Shown: positions 21,105 through 29,500 of the stretch, in pieces
Layout of the letters: every line of letters starts with the position of its first letter
How positions within the stretch are numbered: position 1 is the stretch's first letter
Assembly: GCA_936920195.1 (NCBI GenBank)
Contig: CAKZHE010000097.1
Span: forward strand, 1-64,000
DNA: 64,000 nt
Direction of reading: 5' to 3'
Source of the DNA: an uncultured cyanobacterium
Lineage (GTDB): Bacteria; Cyanobacteriota; Cyanobacteriia; Cyanobacteriales; FACHB-T130
Made by a program: the position numbers and the translations under genes
The notes under the pieces: model-generated
Databases searched by the model: none
Told to the model about the DNA's origin: nothing
The model's input: the letters and a program-made list of their open reading frames with translations, nothing else

Positions 21105-21266
21105 ATGACTGTAAATATCGACGTATCCAATCCCCCTCTATGTTTGTCGCTTTTGATTTGGCGACAGCACAAAGGGCATCAAGATTCCTTCCGAGTAATT
21201 GCTTACGACCCGCTATACGGGTGCTTGCTTGATTTTGGAAATTATAAAGAGTGGAGAAAATTGTAG
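21105..21266 (+). CDS. Hypothetical protein, 53 aa
   Basis: A short protein with SLLIWRQHKGHQDSFRVIAYD. GGAGG lies nine bases before the ATG at 21105, and the gene runs straight into the next one, so it is probably translated. Function unknown. Confidence 0.5.
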   Translation: MTVNIDVSNPPLCLSLLIWRQHKGHQDSFRVIAYDPLYGCLLDFGNYKEWRKL

Positions 21267-21521
21267 ATGAAAACTCATCAGCAAAAAATTAGCGACCTCG
21301 AAGCAATGGTTGAAGAATTACGATCAAGGGTTGTTCAATTAGAGGTAGGACGCGATCGCCAAGAATTGCCAACCACAGAGGCGGCGCAAGTTTTGGCAGT
21401 TAGCGCTGCCACGATAAAGCGCAGAATCAGCAGCGGCGCAGCCAAAATTGGTACGCACTACTCAATGACTTCAAGTGGGCGATATTTAATCAAGATTGGG
21501 GAATTCAAGAAAATACTCTAG
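21267..21521 (+). CDS. Excisionase-like HTH protein
   Basis: 84 residues: an N-terminal coiled coil (HQQKISDLEAMVEELRSRVV) and a MerR/Xis-like HTH (LPTTEAAQVLAVSAATIKRRIS), then a short strand pair (GRYLIKIGEF). It is convergent with, and directly abuts, the integrase gene. A recombination directionality factor is the likely role, by position and fold. Confidence 0.65.
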   Translation: MKTHQQKISDLEAMVEELRSRVVQLEVGRDRQELPTTEAAQVLAVSAATIKRRISSGAAKIGTHYSMTSSGRYLIKIGEFKKIL

Positions 21522-22598
21522 CTATTTGCCTTTCATCAACTCCCAAGCCTGCCTACTATCTATCTCATTAAGCCATTTCAGGTAATGTTTGCAATGTGTA
21601 CCAATGGAATGCCCCATCCACTGAGCGACAATTGCCGGACTACATCCCGCGATCGCACACCTAATTGCGTAGCGATCGCGCAATCCGTAGGGAGTGAATT
21701 TTATTTTAGGGTGGTCGTAAAAATACGAGGAGATTTTTGCTCCTAAGTCTTTATTCAAAGTCCCTGGCTTATTTTTAAAGTTAGGGAAAATAACTTTTTC
21801 TAGCTCCCAATCTTTACACCAGTTGGTCGGCACGGGCAGAACTAATCGTTTGCCAGTTTTGGTATTTTCCTTTACTCTGAGAGTGTCGTTGGCAAGCTCG
21901 GTGGTGTCTAGGTGGAATATTTCGTGATCTCTAATCCCAAAAGTTGCTAATATTCCAAAAACCCACCGCCAAGCCGGATTAGCAATCGCTTCTCTGGCCT
22001 CTAAAATTTCCTCATCGCTGGGGATATGCCGATCTCCCTTGGCCTTATACCCCTTCCCCAACGGCCTTAAATTGCACTCCAGCCCAGCAAAATTAGCAAG
22101 ACATTGGTAAGCGGTGGTCAAATTTACTCGTTTCCGCGTCTCAGCTTGGCTTTGAGAAAGGATCGTTGCTCGCAACACAGATTCCGAGAGCGGACTGGAT
22201 GAAGGGAGGAAATTAAAAGGAGTACGGTAATTTTCTTGCCAAGTAGACTGTTTGCCTAGGTCACTCCGATTGCGACTGCTCCAGTAATCCTCCTCAAATT
22301 TGTCCAACCAGTCCCCTATCGTTTCTGGTGGCTTTTGCTTGCCCTTGAGAAATAAACTCCAGTCAAACCGCTCCCTAAGTAGCAAACCCTCAATTTCCAT
22401 CGCCTTGCCCTTCGCGATCGCCAGTCCCTCCGGAGAAAATGGCGCACCAGTGCTAATCTCGTATTGTTTGGGGCTATCGCCATCATCCGGCTTTGGTGGC
22501 AAGGTTGCCCGTAGGTAAAGTCTGCCTCCTTTTTGTCTAATCGTCACTCTATCCAAAGCATCGTTGGCTTTCTGTAACGCAGATTCCAGCTTCCCCAT
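21522..22598 (-). CDS. Tyrosine-family site-specific integrase
   Basis: 358 residues. The N-terminal arm and core-binding parts are followed by a catalytic domain: Arg I in FGIRDHE (R223), a Lys in the beta-hairpin (KTGK, about 247-250), LRDR box (R307), H330 in MGHS and the nucleophile Y339 in KHYLKW. The first His of the usual HxxR box is Tyr (YGLR). It catalyses integration and excision of the element. Its 5' end faces tRNA-Ser 103 bases away, the usual layout at an attachment site. Confidence 0.9.
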   Translation of the reverse strand: MGKLESALQKANDALDRVTIRQKGGRLYLRATLPPKPDDGDSPKQYEISTGAPFSPEGLAIAKGKAMEIEGLLLRERFDWSLFLKGKQKPPETIGDWLDKFEEDYWSSRNRSDLGKQSTWQENYRTPFNFLPSSSPLSESVLRATILSQSQAETRKRVNLTTAYQCLANFAGLECNLRPLGKGYKAKGDRHIPSDEEILEAREAIANPAWRWVFGILATFGIRDHEIFHLDTTELANDTLRVKENTKTGKRLVLPVPTNWCKDWELEKVIFPNFKNKPGTLNKDLGAKISSYFYDHPKIKFTPYGLRDRYAIRCAIAGCSPAIVAQWMGHSIGTHCKHYLKWLNEIDSRQAWELMKGK

Positions 22599-22700
22599 CT
22601 CCCTAAACCTTCCCTAAAAAAGGGTAGTAATTTGCTATAACTTGTTACTACAAATTACTGCTTTCACGAGGGAAAGTAAAGGCTAGAACCTTGAATTGAA

Positions 22701-22789
22701 CGGAGAGGCAGGGATTTGAACCCTGGAGGAGGCAAAAACCCCCTAACAGATTAGCAATCTGCCGCTTTCGACCACTCAGCCACCTCTCC
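22701..22789 (-). tRNA. tRNA-Ser(GCU)
   Basis: Read on the minus strand, GGAGAGG pairs with CCTCTCC. The D-arm GGCTGAGTGG, anticodon loop TTGCTAA (GCT), a long serine-type variable arm and T-loop GGTTCAAATCC are all present. The 3' end lies toward the integrase, so it is the probable integration target of the element. CCA is not encoded. Confidence 0.95.
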
Positions 22790-23069
22790 AGTGACATAGA
22801 TTTTTATGATAGCAGGTTTTTGGCTCAGAAGCTAGAAATTAAAATTTTTATTTTCGGTTCGGTGCAGTACGGAAAACCGTACTTTGATAAGACACCTTAG
22901 AAAGCGTTAGGGCGCAGAAGTATTTCCAATAACAGATGCTTATTAGCAGGAAATCTGTTGATACTGAAAATCATTACTTGATTAAAAACTGTTTGTGTTG
23001 ACGAGAAGCCAGTGCAAAGTTAATCCTTTGCGGAATTCTGGCTGTTGCTATCCTGTACCTAGAAAAATT

Positions 23070-24335
23070 ATGATGCCTACAAGTAAAAAGCACATTGCCC
23101 TGATTTCTGTTCATGGCGATCCCGCAATTGAAATTGGCAAAGAAGAAGCTGGGGGACAAAATGTCTATGTGCGCCAGGTGGGTGAAGCCTTAGCTAGACA
23201 AGGCTGGCAGGTAGATATGTTTACCCGCAAAGCGAGCGTGGCAGATGCAGCGATTGTGAAACATTTACCCAATTGCCGCACGATTCGGTTAACGGCTGGA
23301 CCGGAAGAGTTTGTCTCCAGAGATAATTTATTTGAGTATCTGCCGAAGTTTGGGGAAGAATTGCTGAAATTCCAGCAGCAGTCTGGCATTATCTATCCTT
23401 TGTGCCATACGAATTACTGGTTATCTGCTTGGGTAGGAATGCAACTGAAGAAGCGTCAAGGCAGCCAGCAAGTGCATACTTATCATTCTTTGGGGGCGGT
23501 GAAGTATAAATCTGTGGGGGCAATTCCATTGATTGCCACTACTCGGTTGGCGGCGGAGAAGGCGGTTTTAGAAACTGCGGAAAAGATTATCGCCACAAGT
23601 CCCCAGGAAAAGGAACATATGCGATCGCTGGTTTCCCAGAAAGGTCAGATTGATATTATCCCCTGCGGGACGGATATTCGCAAGTTTGGGGGTATGACTC
23701 GCCAAGCGGCTCGCCAGCAATTAGGGATTGCCCCCGATGCTAAGGTTGTTCTCTATGTGGGAAGATTTGACCCACGGAAGGGAATTGAAACTTTGGTTCG
23801 GGCGGTAAATATTTGCCAACACCGTCAGGATGTGCAATTAATTATTGGTGGCGGTAGTCGTCCCGGACAATGCGATGGGATGGAACGCGATCGCATTACT
23901 AATATTGTCAACGATTTGGGAATGGCAGCATTTACTACGTTTCCCGGACTGCTGGACGATACTACTCTCCCCCTTTATTATGCTGCCGCCGATCTCTGCG
24001 TTGTCCCTAGCCATTACGAACCTTTTGGTTTAGTGACCATTGAAGCAATGGCAAGTTATACGCCAGTGATTGGCAGCGATGTAGGTGGTTTAAAGTTTAC
24101 CATCTTGCCAGAACAAACGGGATTGCTGTGTCCGCCTCAAGATGAAGTTGCCTTTGCTGCTGCCATTGACCGGATTTTAGCAGATCCAAGTTGGCGCGAT
24201 CGCTTAGGACAACAAGCCAGAGCGCGGGTAGAAGAAATGTTTAGTTGGGATGGAGTGGCAGAGCAGTTAGGCACTTTGTACCAACAATTATTGCAGGAAA
24301 AACCAGCCGCGAAGCGATCGCTAGCTAGTGCTTAA
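23070..24335 (+). CDS. GT4-type glycosyltransferase (sucrose-phosphate-synthase-like)
   Basis: About 421 residues with the GT-B fold. The N-terminal HIALISVHGDPAIEIGKEEAGGQNVYVRQVG resembles sucrose synthase and sucrose-phosphate synthase relatives. The C-terminal domain has VVLYVGRFDPRKGIETLVRAV, PSHYEPFGLVTIEAMA (the EX7E sugar-nucleotide site) and VGGLKFTI. Substrates are uncertain; sucrose-type or exopolysaccharide synthesis are both possible. The double ATG at 23070 was chosen; an upstream GTG adds residues that do not fit the family. Confidence 0.8.
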   Translation: MMPTSKKHIALISVHGDPAIEIGKEEAGGQNVYVRQVGEALARQGWQVDMFTRKASVADAAIVKHLPNCRTIRLTAGPEEFVSRDNLFEYLPKFGEELLKFQQQSGIIYPLCHTNYWLSAWVGMQLKKRQGSQQVHTYHSLGAVKYKSVGAIPLIATTRLAAEKAVLETAEKIIATSPQEKEHMRSLVSQKGQIDIIPCGTDIRKFGGMTRQAARQQLGIAPDAKVVLYVGRFDPRKGIETLVRAVNICQHRQDVQLIIGGGSRPGQCDGMERDRITNIVNDLGMAAFTTFPGLLDDTTLPLYYAAADLCVVPSHYEPFGLVTIEAMASYTPVIGSDVGGLKFTILPEQTGLLCPPQDEVAFAAAIDRILADPSWRDRLGQQARARVEEMFSWDGVAEQLGTLYQQLLQEKPAAKRSLASA

Positions 24336-24688
24336 GCTGTAATTCTGCCAATATAGCAGGCGATCGCTGCCAATCTTTGGGCGATCGCCTGCTGGCGTTT
24401 TTGGGCAGTCGCTGGCTGACGCGCTGCCTGCCAAAATAGCCAATCTGTTTCTAGCAGTTTTAGTTGCCTGTGAATTTCAGTTTGGGATGACTGCCACAGA
24501 GAAACTGTCTCATCTGCCAATTCCTCTCCAGTCAAGCTGGCAATTTGGCACTGAAAAATTTCCTGCATCTGCTGGCAACCAGCTTGAAAATCAGCCGGAT
24601 TGAGACTCGGCGTACTTACCAACTGTTGCAACTGCCCCACCACTTGCCCAAATTCTTGATATCGATCCAGATAAAACTTTGGTAACAC
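24332..24688 (-). CDS. patD: PatD, heterocyst-frequency control family protein
   Basis: 118 residues, all helical. MLPKFYLDRYQEFGQVVGQL at the N-terminus and QTEIHRQLKLLETDWLFWQAARQPATAQKRQQ near the end match what I remember of the PatD family of filamentous cyanobacteria. In Anabaena, PatD affects heterocyst frequency and is linked to FtsZ. Its presence points to a filamentous host but does not prove heterocyst formation. It overlaps the convergent glycosyltransferase gene by four bases. Confidence 0.65.
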   Translation of the reverse strand: MLPKFYLDRYQEFGQVVGQLQQLVSTPSLNPADFQAGCQQMQEIFQCQIASLTGEELADETVSLWQSSQTEIHRQLKLLETDWLFWQAARQPATAQKRQQAIAQRLAAIACYIGRITA

Positions 24689-24795
24689 GCTCTCGAACCA
24701 TTAAGCTAGAATTTGGTAAAGAATTTTAACGATGCAATCGAGAGCCGCCACGTAAACTGTCAGGCTGAAGTTGGAGGTCTGTTCAACTGAATCCT

Positions 24796-25050
24796 ATGGC
24801 TATTACCATCAATATCCCTGAAACTGTTGCTCAATTTACGCAACTACTCGATCGCGTTCAGGCGGGAGAAGAAATCCTGCTGATTCAGAACGGAATCGAG
24901 ATCGCTCGTCTTGTTCCTATTCAGAATGTAAGTCAACCTCGCATTCCAGGGCAAGACAAGGGCAAAGTAGCGATCGCGCCTGACTTTAATGCGCCTCTGC
25001 CAGATCTTATCCTGAATGACTTTCTCAACTCCAATCTTCCCACTCCATGA
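24796..25050 (+). CDS. Phd/YefM-type antitoxin
   Basis: 84 residues. INIPETVAQFTQLLDRVQAGEEILLIQNGIEIARLVPI is the standard Phd-type dimerisation and DNA-binding domain, followed by a toxin-neutralising tail (ILNDFLNSNLPTP). Its stop overlaps the ATG of the toxin remnant (ATGA). As the toxin is broken, it may persist as an orphan or protect against related toxins. Confidence 0.85.
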   Translation: MAITINIPETVAQFTQLLDRVQAGEEILLIQNGIEIARLVPIQNVSQPRIPGQDKGKVAIAPDFNAPLPDLILNDFLNSNLPTP

Positions 25051-25150
25051 AAGTTCTCCTGGATACCCATGCCTTTCTATGATTGAAAATATCCCACTTC
25101 TAACCCTAGATCGCTCGATAGGAAAGTATCCTGTCAATGTAATTTGGTAG
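25047..25150 (+). pseudogene. VapC-like PIN toxin, internally deleted
   Basis: MKVLLDTHAFL, the start of a PIN domain with its first catalytic Asp, runs into TGA at 25080. Two bases out of frame, MIENIPLLTLDRSIGKYPVNVIW gives the typical PIN C-terminus, ending at TAG 25148-25150. The middle of the gene (about 90 codons in relatives) is missing, so the ribonuclease is inactive. Confidence 0.8.
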
Positions 25151-25495
25151 TTTGATTTCCCAGCGATAAAGAATTGAAGTTGGCGACAACCAGCTAGATC
25201 GCTACCTAGTATAGTTTGATTTTCCTCGGATTGGGGGTATTTTAAGTATTAACAGCAGTCATACACAACTGACTGCGATTAAGAGCAGGTTTTAGGCGAG
25301 ATTGAAATTATCGGCGCGATCGCTTTACTTTTGCCCAGATTTTCCCCATAATTTCCCCCATCCATAGAATTGTGCGTTAGCTGGCAACTCAGCTGCCCAA
25401 AGTCCCAAGTGGTTGAGATCCCCAGATCTATCTGTGGGATGGCTCAAAAATTCCAGATCTCCAATGGTTTACCCCCGTACTATCTTTAAATTTCT
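25151..25495. other. 345-bp gene-free region upstream of rel
   Basis: No coding frame is supported. It presumably holds the promoter of the Rel gene. No clear operator, riboswitch or repeat was recognised. Confidence 0.5.
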
Positions 25496-27829
25496 ATGCT
25501 CGACACTATGACAGTCAAAATTCCCGCTTCCCCTGTTGCCACTGTCACGGCTCCCACAGTTCCCGCGCCCAATCCGACTTTTGAATGTGCCATCCCGGAA
25601 TGGCTGCAAACTTGTTTAATTGCCCGACAAGCACAATCTGAAGCTCCCAAAGCAGGTACACCCGCCGCCGATACCGATTTAATTTGCCGAGCCTTTGAAT
25701 TTGCCTACAAGCTCCACGAAGGGCAGCGCCGCGCCTCTGGAGAACCTTACATTTGCCATCCGGTGGCAGTTGCCGGGTTATTGCGGGAATTGGGCGGTGG
25801 GGGAATATCCATCGCGGCGGGATTTCTGCACGACGTGGTGGAAGATACCGAAGTCACTGTGGAAGAAATTGAACAGATGTTTGGGGCAGAAGTCCGCCAT
25901 CTGGTAGAAGGCGTGACCAAACTCTCTAAGTTTAACTTTTCTAGTAAAAGAGAGCGGCAAGCCGAAAACTTCCGGCGAATGTTCCTGGCAATGGCGCAGG
26001 ATATCCGGGTGATTGTGGTCAAATTGGCTGACCGCCTCCATAATATGCGAACGCTGGAACATTTACCCGACGAAAAACGCCGCGCGATCGCCCTGGAAAC
26101 CAAAGAAATTTTTGCTCCCCTTGCCAACCGTCTAGGGATTGGGCGGTTTAAATGGGAACTAGAAGATTTATCTTTTAAATATTTGGAACCGGATGCCTAC
26201 CGGAAAATGCAGGATTTGGTATCTGAAAAACGTACTGATAGAGAAGCCAGATTAGCCGAAGTAGTCCAGAGTTTAAAGGAACGTCTAGAAAAAACCGGAA
26301 TTAAATATTTTGAAGTCAGCGGTCGTCCCAAGCATCTATATGGAATTTACCAGAAGATGCAGCGGCAGAAAAAAGAATTTCATGAAATTTTTGATATTGC
26401 TGCCATGCGGTTAATTGTCGAAACCAATGAGGAATGTTACCGCGCCTTAGCGATTGTCCACGATATTTTTAGACCGATTCCCGGCAGATTTAAAGATTAT
26501 ATTGGTTTGCCGAAACCCAACCGCTACCAATCTCTACATACGGTGGTAGTAGGTTCTTCTGGACAACCCCTAGAAGTCCAAATTCGTACCAGGGAAATGC
26601 ACCAAATTGCCGAGTATGGGATTGCCGCCCATTGGAAATATAAAGAAACGGGTAGTTCCAGCAATACCCCCATAAAAGCTGCCGATGAAAAGTTTACTTG
26701 GTTGCGGCAACTTTTGGAATGGCAAAATGACCTGAAGGATGCACAGGAATATCTGGAAAGTGTTAAAGACAATTTATTTGATGACGACGTTTATGTGTTT
26801 ACCCCCCAAGGAGATGTGGTTTCCCTGAGTCGGGGAGCGACTACCGTTGATTTTGCCTATCGGATTCATACCGAAGTGGGAAATCGTTGCGCGGGAGCAA
26901 AGTTAAATGGGCGAATAGTTCCCCTAGATACGGAATTGAAAAATGGCGACATTGTGGAAGTAATTACTCAAAAAAATGGTCGCCCTAGTTTAGATTGGTT
27001 GAATTTTACCGTCACGCCCAGCGCTCGCAATCGAATTCGACAATGGTACAAGCGATCGCACCGCGATGAAAATCTGGCGCGGGGTAGAGAATTGCTAGAA
27101 AAGGAACTTGGAAAAAGTGGCTTTGAAGCTTTACTCAAATCTGAGCCAATGCAGGCAGTGGCAGAACGTTGCAATTACCACAGCGTTGATGATTTACTCT
27201 CAGCCTTGGGTTATGGAGAAATTACCCTCAATCTAGTTGTGAATCGGATTCGGGAAATTACTAGACCAAATCTTCCTGCCGTTTCTGATGCTGAACTGGT
27301 TGAGAAATTAGGCACAAATCATCCCGAAGCCAAAGCTGTCCCCAATTATTCTACTTCTTCCACCACTTATCATCCCATTGCTGGGGTAGAAGGATTACTG
27401 CACTATCGCCCTGGTTGTTGTCACCCCATTCCAGGAGAAGCAATTACGGGAGTTGTGACCAAATCGCGGGGGATTGCCATTCATCGCCAAGGCTGTCATA
27501 ATATTGAGAGTGTTCCAGGCGATCGCCTAGTTCCGGTCAGTTGGAATCCCGTCAATAGTGAAACTCGTCGTCCGCAAACTTATCCGATTAATATTCAATT
27601 AGAAGTGATTGACCGTGTTGGTGTTTTCAAAGATGTTTTATCGCGGTTAACAGACAATAATATCAATGTCCGCCACGCCAGAGTCAAAACTTCTCTTGGC
27701 AAGCCCGCCGTAATTTATTTGGGGATTGATATTCGGGATCTTGCCCAACTAGATCAAGTTTTTGCTCAAATCAAGAAAATGACTGACGTGCTAAACCTGC
27801 GTCGGATTGGGCAAGCAGACGATAAGTAG
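25496..27829 (+). CDS. Bifunctional (p)ppGpp synthetase/hydrolase (RelA/SpoT family)
   Basis: 777 residues in the standard order. The HD hydrolase domain (about 60-210) has YICHPVAVAG, FLHDVVEDTEVT and KLADRLHNMRTL. The synthetase domain (245-360) has SGRPKHLYGIYQKMQRQ and PGRFKDYIGLPKPNRYQSLHT. A TGS domain (about 430-490; VYVFTPQGDVVSL) and a C-terminal ACT domain (705-777; VIDRVGVFKDVLSRL) follow. Intact catalytic motifs in both halves suggest it both makes and degrades the stringent-response alarmone. It lies alone with its own upstream region. Confidence 0.95.
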   Translation: MLDTMTVKIPASPVATVTAPTVPAPNPTFECAIPEWLQTCLIARQAQSEAPKAGTPAADTDLICRAFEFAYKLHEGQRRASGEPYICHPVAVAGLLRELGGGGISIAAGFLHDVVEDTEVTVEEIEQMFGAEVRHLVEGVTKLSKFNFSSKRERQAENFRRMFLAMAQDIRVIVVKLADRLHNMRTLEHLPDEKRRAIALETKEIFAPLANRLGIGRFKWELEDLSFKYLEPDAYRKMQDLVSEKRTDREARLAEVVQSLKERLEKTGIKYFEVSGRPKHLYGIYQKMQRQKKEFHEIFDIAAMRLIVETNEECYRALAIVHDIFRPIPGRFKDYIGLPKPNRYQSLHTVVVGSSGQPLEVQIRTREMHQIAEYGIAAHWKYKETGSSSNTPIKAADEKFTWLRQLLEWQNDLKDAQEYLESVKDNLFDDDVYVFTPQGDVVSLSRGATTVDFAYRIHTEVGNRCAGAKLNGRIVPLDTELKNGDIVEVITQKNGRPSLDWLNFTVTPSARNRIRQWYKRSHRDENLARGRELLEKELGKSGFEALLKSEPMQAVAERCNYHSVDDLLSALGYGEITLNLVVNRIREITRPNLPAVSDAELVEKLGTNHPEAKAVPNYSTSSTTYHPIAGVEGLLHYRPGCCHPIPGEAITGVVTKSRGIAIHRQGCHNIESVPGDRLVPVSWNPVNSETRRPQTYPINIQLEVIDRVGVFKDVLSRLTDNNINVRHARVKTSLGKPAVIYLGIDIRDLAQLDQVFAQIKKMTDVLNLRRIGQADDK

Positions 27830-27984
27830 GGCTGGCTGAAAAGATTGAAAAGAGAATGGTTTTAAATGACTTATCTTGAATATTTGACCCAACAATAAAA
27901 CTTGTTTAATTAATAAAGATTTAACATTGGTTTAAATTCCGTTAAACACCTTTGATCAGTTGACAGGGTTTTAGAAAAGGTTCG

Positions 27985-28029
27985 TAGTTGGGCTTCAGCC
28001 CTCCGGATTAGGGCTGAAGCCCAACTACA
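27985..28029. repeat. Interspersed palindromic repeat, family A
   Basis: A perfect 19-bp inverted repeat (GTAGTTGGGCTTCAGCCCT and its complement) around CCGGATT. A near copy is at 49553-49597 and a degraded one at 29174-29210. It lies between rel and cobW and could form a strong RNA hairpin. Confidence 0.9.
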
Positions 28030-28095
28030 AACAATCTAGGTTCAGACTAGGATAAGATCCGGATCTGGCAAACCAATAATTTTCACCTTCTGAGC

Positions 28096-29145
28096 ATGGC
28101 AGCAAAAATTCCGGTTACAGTCATCACTGGCTTTTTGGGCAGTGGCAAAACTACCCTGATTCGCCATTTATTGCAAAATAATCAAGGCCGTCGGCTAGCG
28201 GTGTTAGTTAATGAGTTTGGGGAACTAGGCATTGATGGGGATTTGCTGCGAGCTTGCGGGTACTGCCCCGATGATGATGGTACGAGCAATATTGTGGAAC
28301 TGACTAACGGTTGCGTCTGCTGTACCGTTCAGGAAGAGTTTTTGCCGACTATGCTAGAGTTGCTGAAGCGACGCGATCGCCTAGATGGGATTTTAATTGA
28401 GACTTCCGGATTAGCATTGCCCAAGCCGTTGGTTAAAGCTTTCCAGTGGCCTGAAATTCGCCATGCAGCTACGGTGGATGCGGTGGTAACTGTGGTAGAC
28501 TGCGAATCAGTAGCGGCGGGAACTTTGGCGAAGGATTTAGAGGCGATCGCGGCTCAACGGTTAGCTGACCCCAATTTAGACCATGAAACGCCCTTACAAG
28601 AGCTATTTGAAGACCAATTGGCCTGCGCGGATTTGGTATTGTTGAATAAAACGGATACTGTGGATGCTGAGGCTCAGGCGCGGGTGATGGCATTGGTGGA
28701 GCAGGAATTACCCAGAGCGGTGAAAGTTGTAAGTTGCAATTTTAACACTTCTCCCCTCGATCCTGCCCTATTGTTGGGTTTGGAGGCAGCGGTGGAGGAT
28801 AATTTAGCTAGTCGCCCTAGCCATCACGATGAGGAAGAAGATCACGATCACGACGATCAAATTGTCTCAACTCATGCTATATTTAACCGATCTTTTGATC
28901 CAGAGCAATTGGTGAAACAATTGGCAGCGTTGGTAGAGGAACAGGAAATTTATCGGATTAAGGGATTTGTAGCTGTTCCCAATAAGGCGATGAGGTTGGT
29001 ATTGCAGGGGGTGGGTAAGCGGTTTGAGCAATTTTATGACCGAGCTTGGCAACCGGAAGAGCAGCAATTGACTAAGCTAGTCTTTATTGGGCGCGATCTG
29101 AATGGGGAGGCGATTAAGTCACAAATTGCCGCTTTACCGGGATAA
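28096..29145 (+). CDS. cobW: CobW-family metal-chaperone GTPase
   Basis: 349 residues. Walker A GFLGSGKTTL (12-21), NEFGELGIDG, the metal-binding GCVCC motif, LIETSGLALP and NKTD are all present, with a His/Asp-rich metal loop (HHDEEEDHDHDD) before the CobW C-terminal domain. Family members deliver metals (Zn, or Co for cobalamin synthesis). No cobalamin riboswitch was seen upstream, so assignment to B12 synthesis rests on family similarity only. Confidence 0.85.
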   Translation: MAAKIPVTVITGFLGSGKTTLIRHLLQNNQGRRLAVLVNEFGELGIDGDLLRACGYCPDDDGTSNIVELTNGCVCCTVQEEFLPTMLELLKRRDRLDGILIETSGLALPKPLVKAFQWPEIRHAATVDAVVTVVDCESVAAGTLAKDLEAIAAQRLADPNLDHETPLQELFEDQLACADLVLLNKTDTVDAEAQARVMALVEQELPRAVKVVSCNFNTSPLDPALLLGLEAAVEDNLASRPSHHDEEEDHDHDDQIVSTHAIFNRSFDPEQLVKQLAALVEEQEIYRIKGFVAVPNKAMRLVLQGVGKRFEQFYDRAWQPEEQQLTKLVFIGRDLNGEAIKSQIAALPG

Positions 29146-29500
29146 TTACAATGAAAACCAAAGAAGAAAGTTCGTAGTTGGGCTTGAGCCACCCGGATTA
29201 GGGCTGAAGCTAGGCTGTTGACTGTGTGAGTTTTTAGGCAATCTTATTCATACAATAACTATGTCAAAAGTTGTTCGGGAGCGCCCCCTAAATCCCCCAA
29301 TTCTGGGGGACTTTAATATCCTATTCCCCCCAAAGTTGGGGGGTTAGGGGGGCGCTTAGGAATGAAAAAAATCAATAACTTGGTGATAATCGTAGGTTGG
29401 GTTGCTAGAGGGCAAAACCCAACAAACCACTGATAAATGTTGGGTTTTCACTATCGTTACAACCCAACCTACAAACCTTTTAATTTACTGAGGAAAACTA
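29146..29500. repeat. Repeat-filled intergenic region
   Basis: 355 bases between cobW and the TPR gene hold three palindromic repeats: a degraded family-A copy (29174-29210), a GCGCCCCCTAAATCCCCC-type inverted repeat (29280-29356) and a GTAGGTTGGGTT-type inverted repeat (29392-29472). Parts of the last recur near 46375-46425 and 53508-53550. No gene is supported. Confidence 0.8.

Larger units (their letters stand above)
1..22700. mobile_element. Integrative phage/plasmid-like element (right part)
   Basis: This is a continuous block of small, tightly packed genes of phage and plasmid type: RecT, DnaQ-like exonuclease, ParB-like protein, three DNA methyltransferases, many HTH regulators and NblA. 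It ends at a tyrosine integrase whose 5' end faces a tRNA-Ser gene. No capsid, tail, portal or terminase gene is seen, so it could be a defective prophage, a satellite or an integrated plasmid. The left junction lies outside the window: I found no second copy of the tRNA 3' end inside it. HIP1 sites are present, so the element has probably been in cyanobacterial hosts for a long time. Confidence 0.75.

Noticed and set aside
22701-22789. A second attachment site inside the window
   Set aside because: No other copy of the tRNA 3' end was found between 1 and 22,700, so the left boundary cannot be placed.
27830-28095. Cobalamin riboswitch upstream of the CobW gene
   Set aside because: No B12-box-like sequence is present. 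The region holds only a family-A palindromic repeat.
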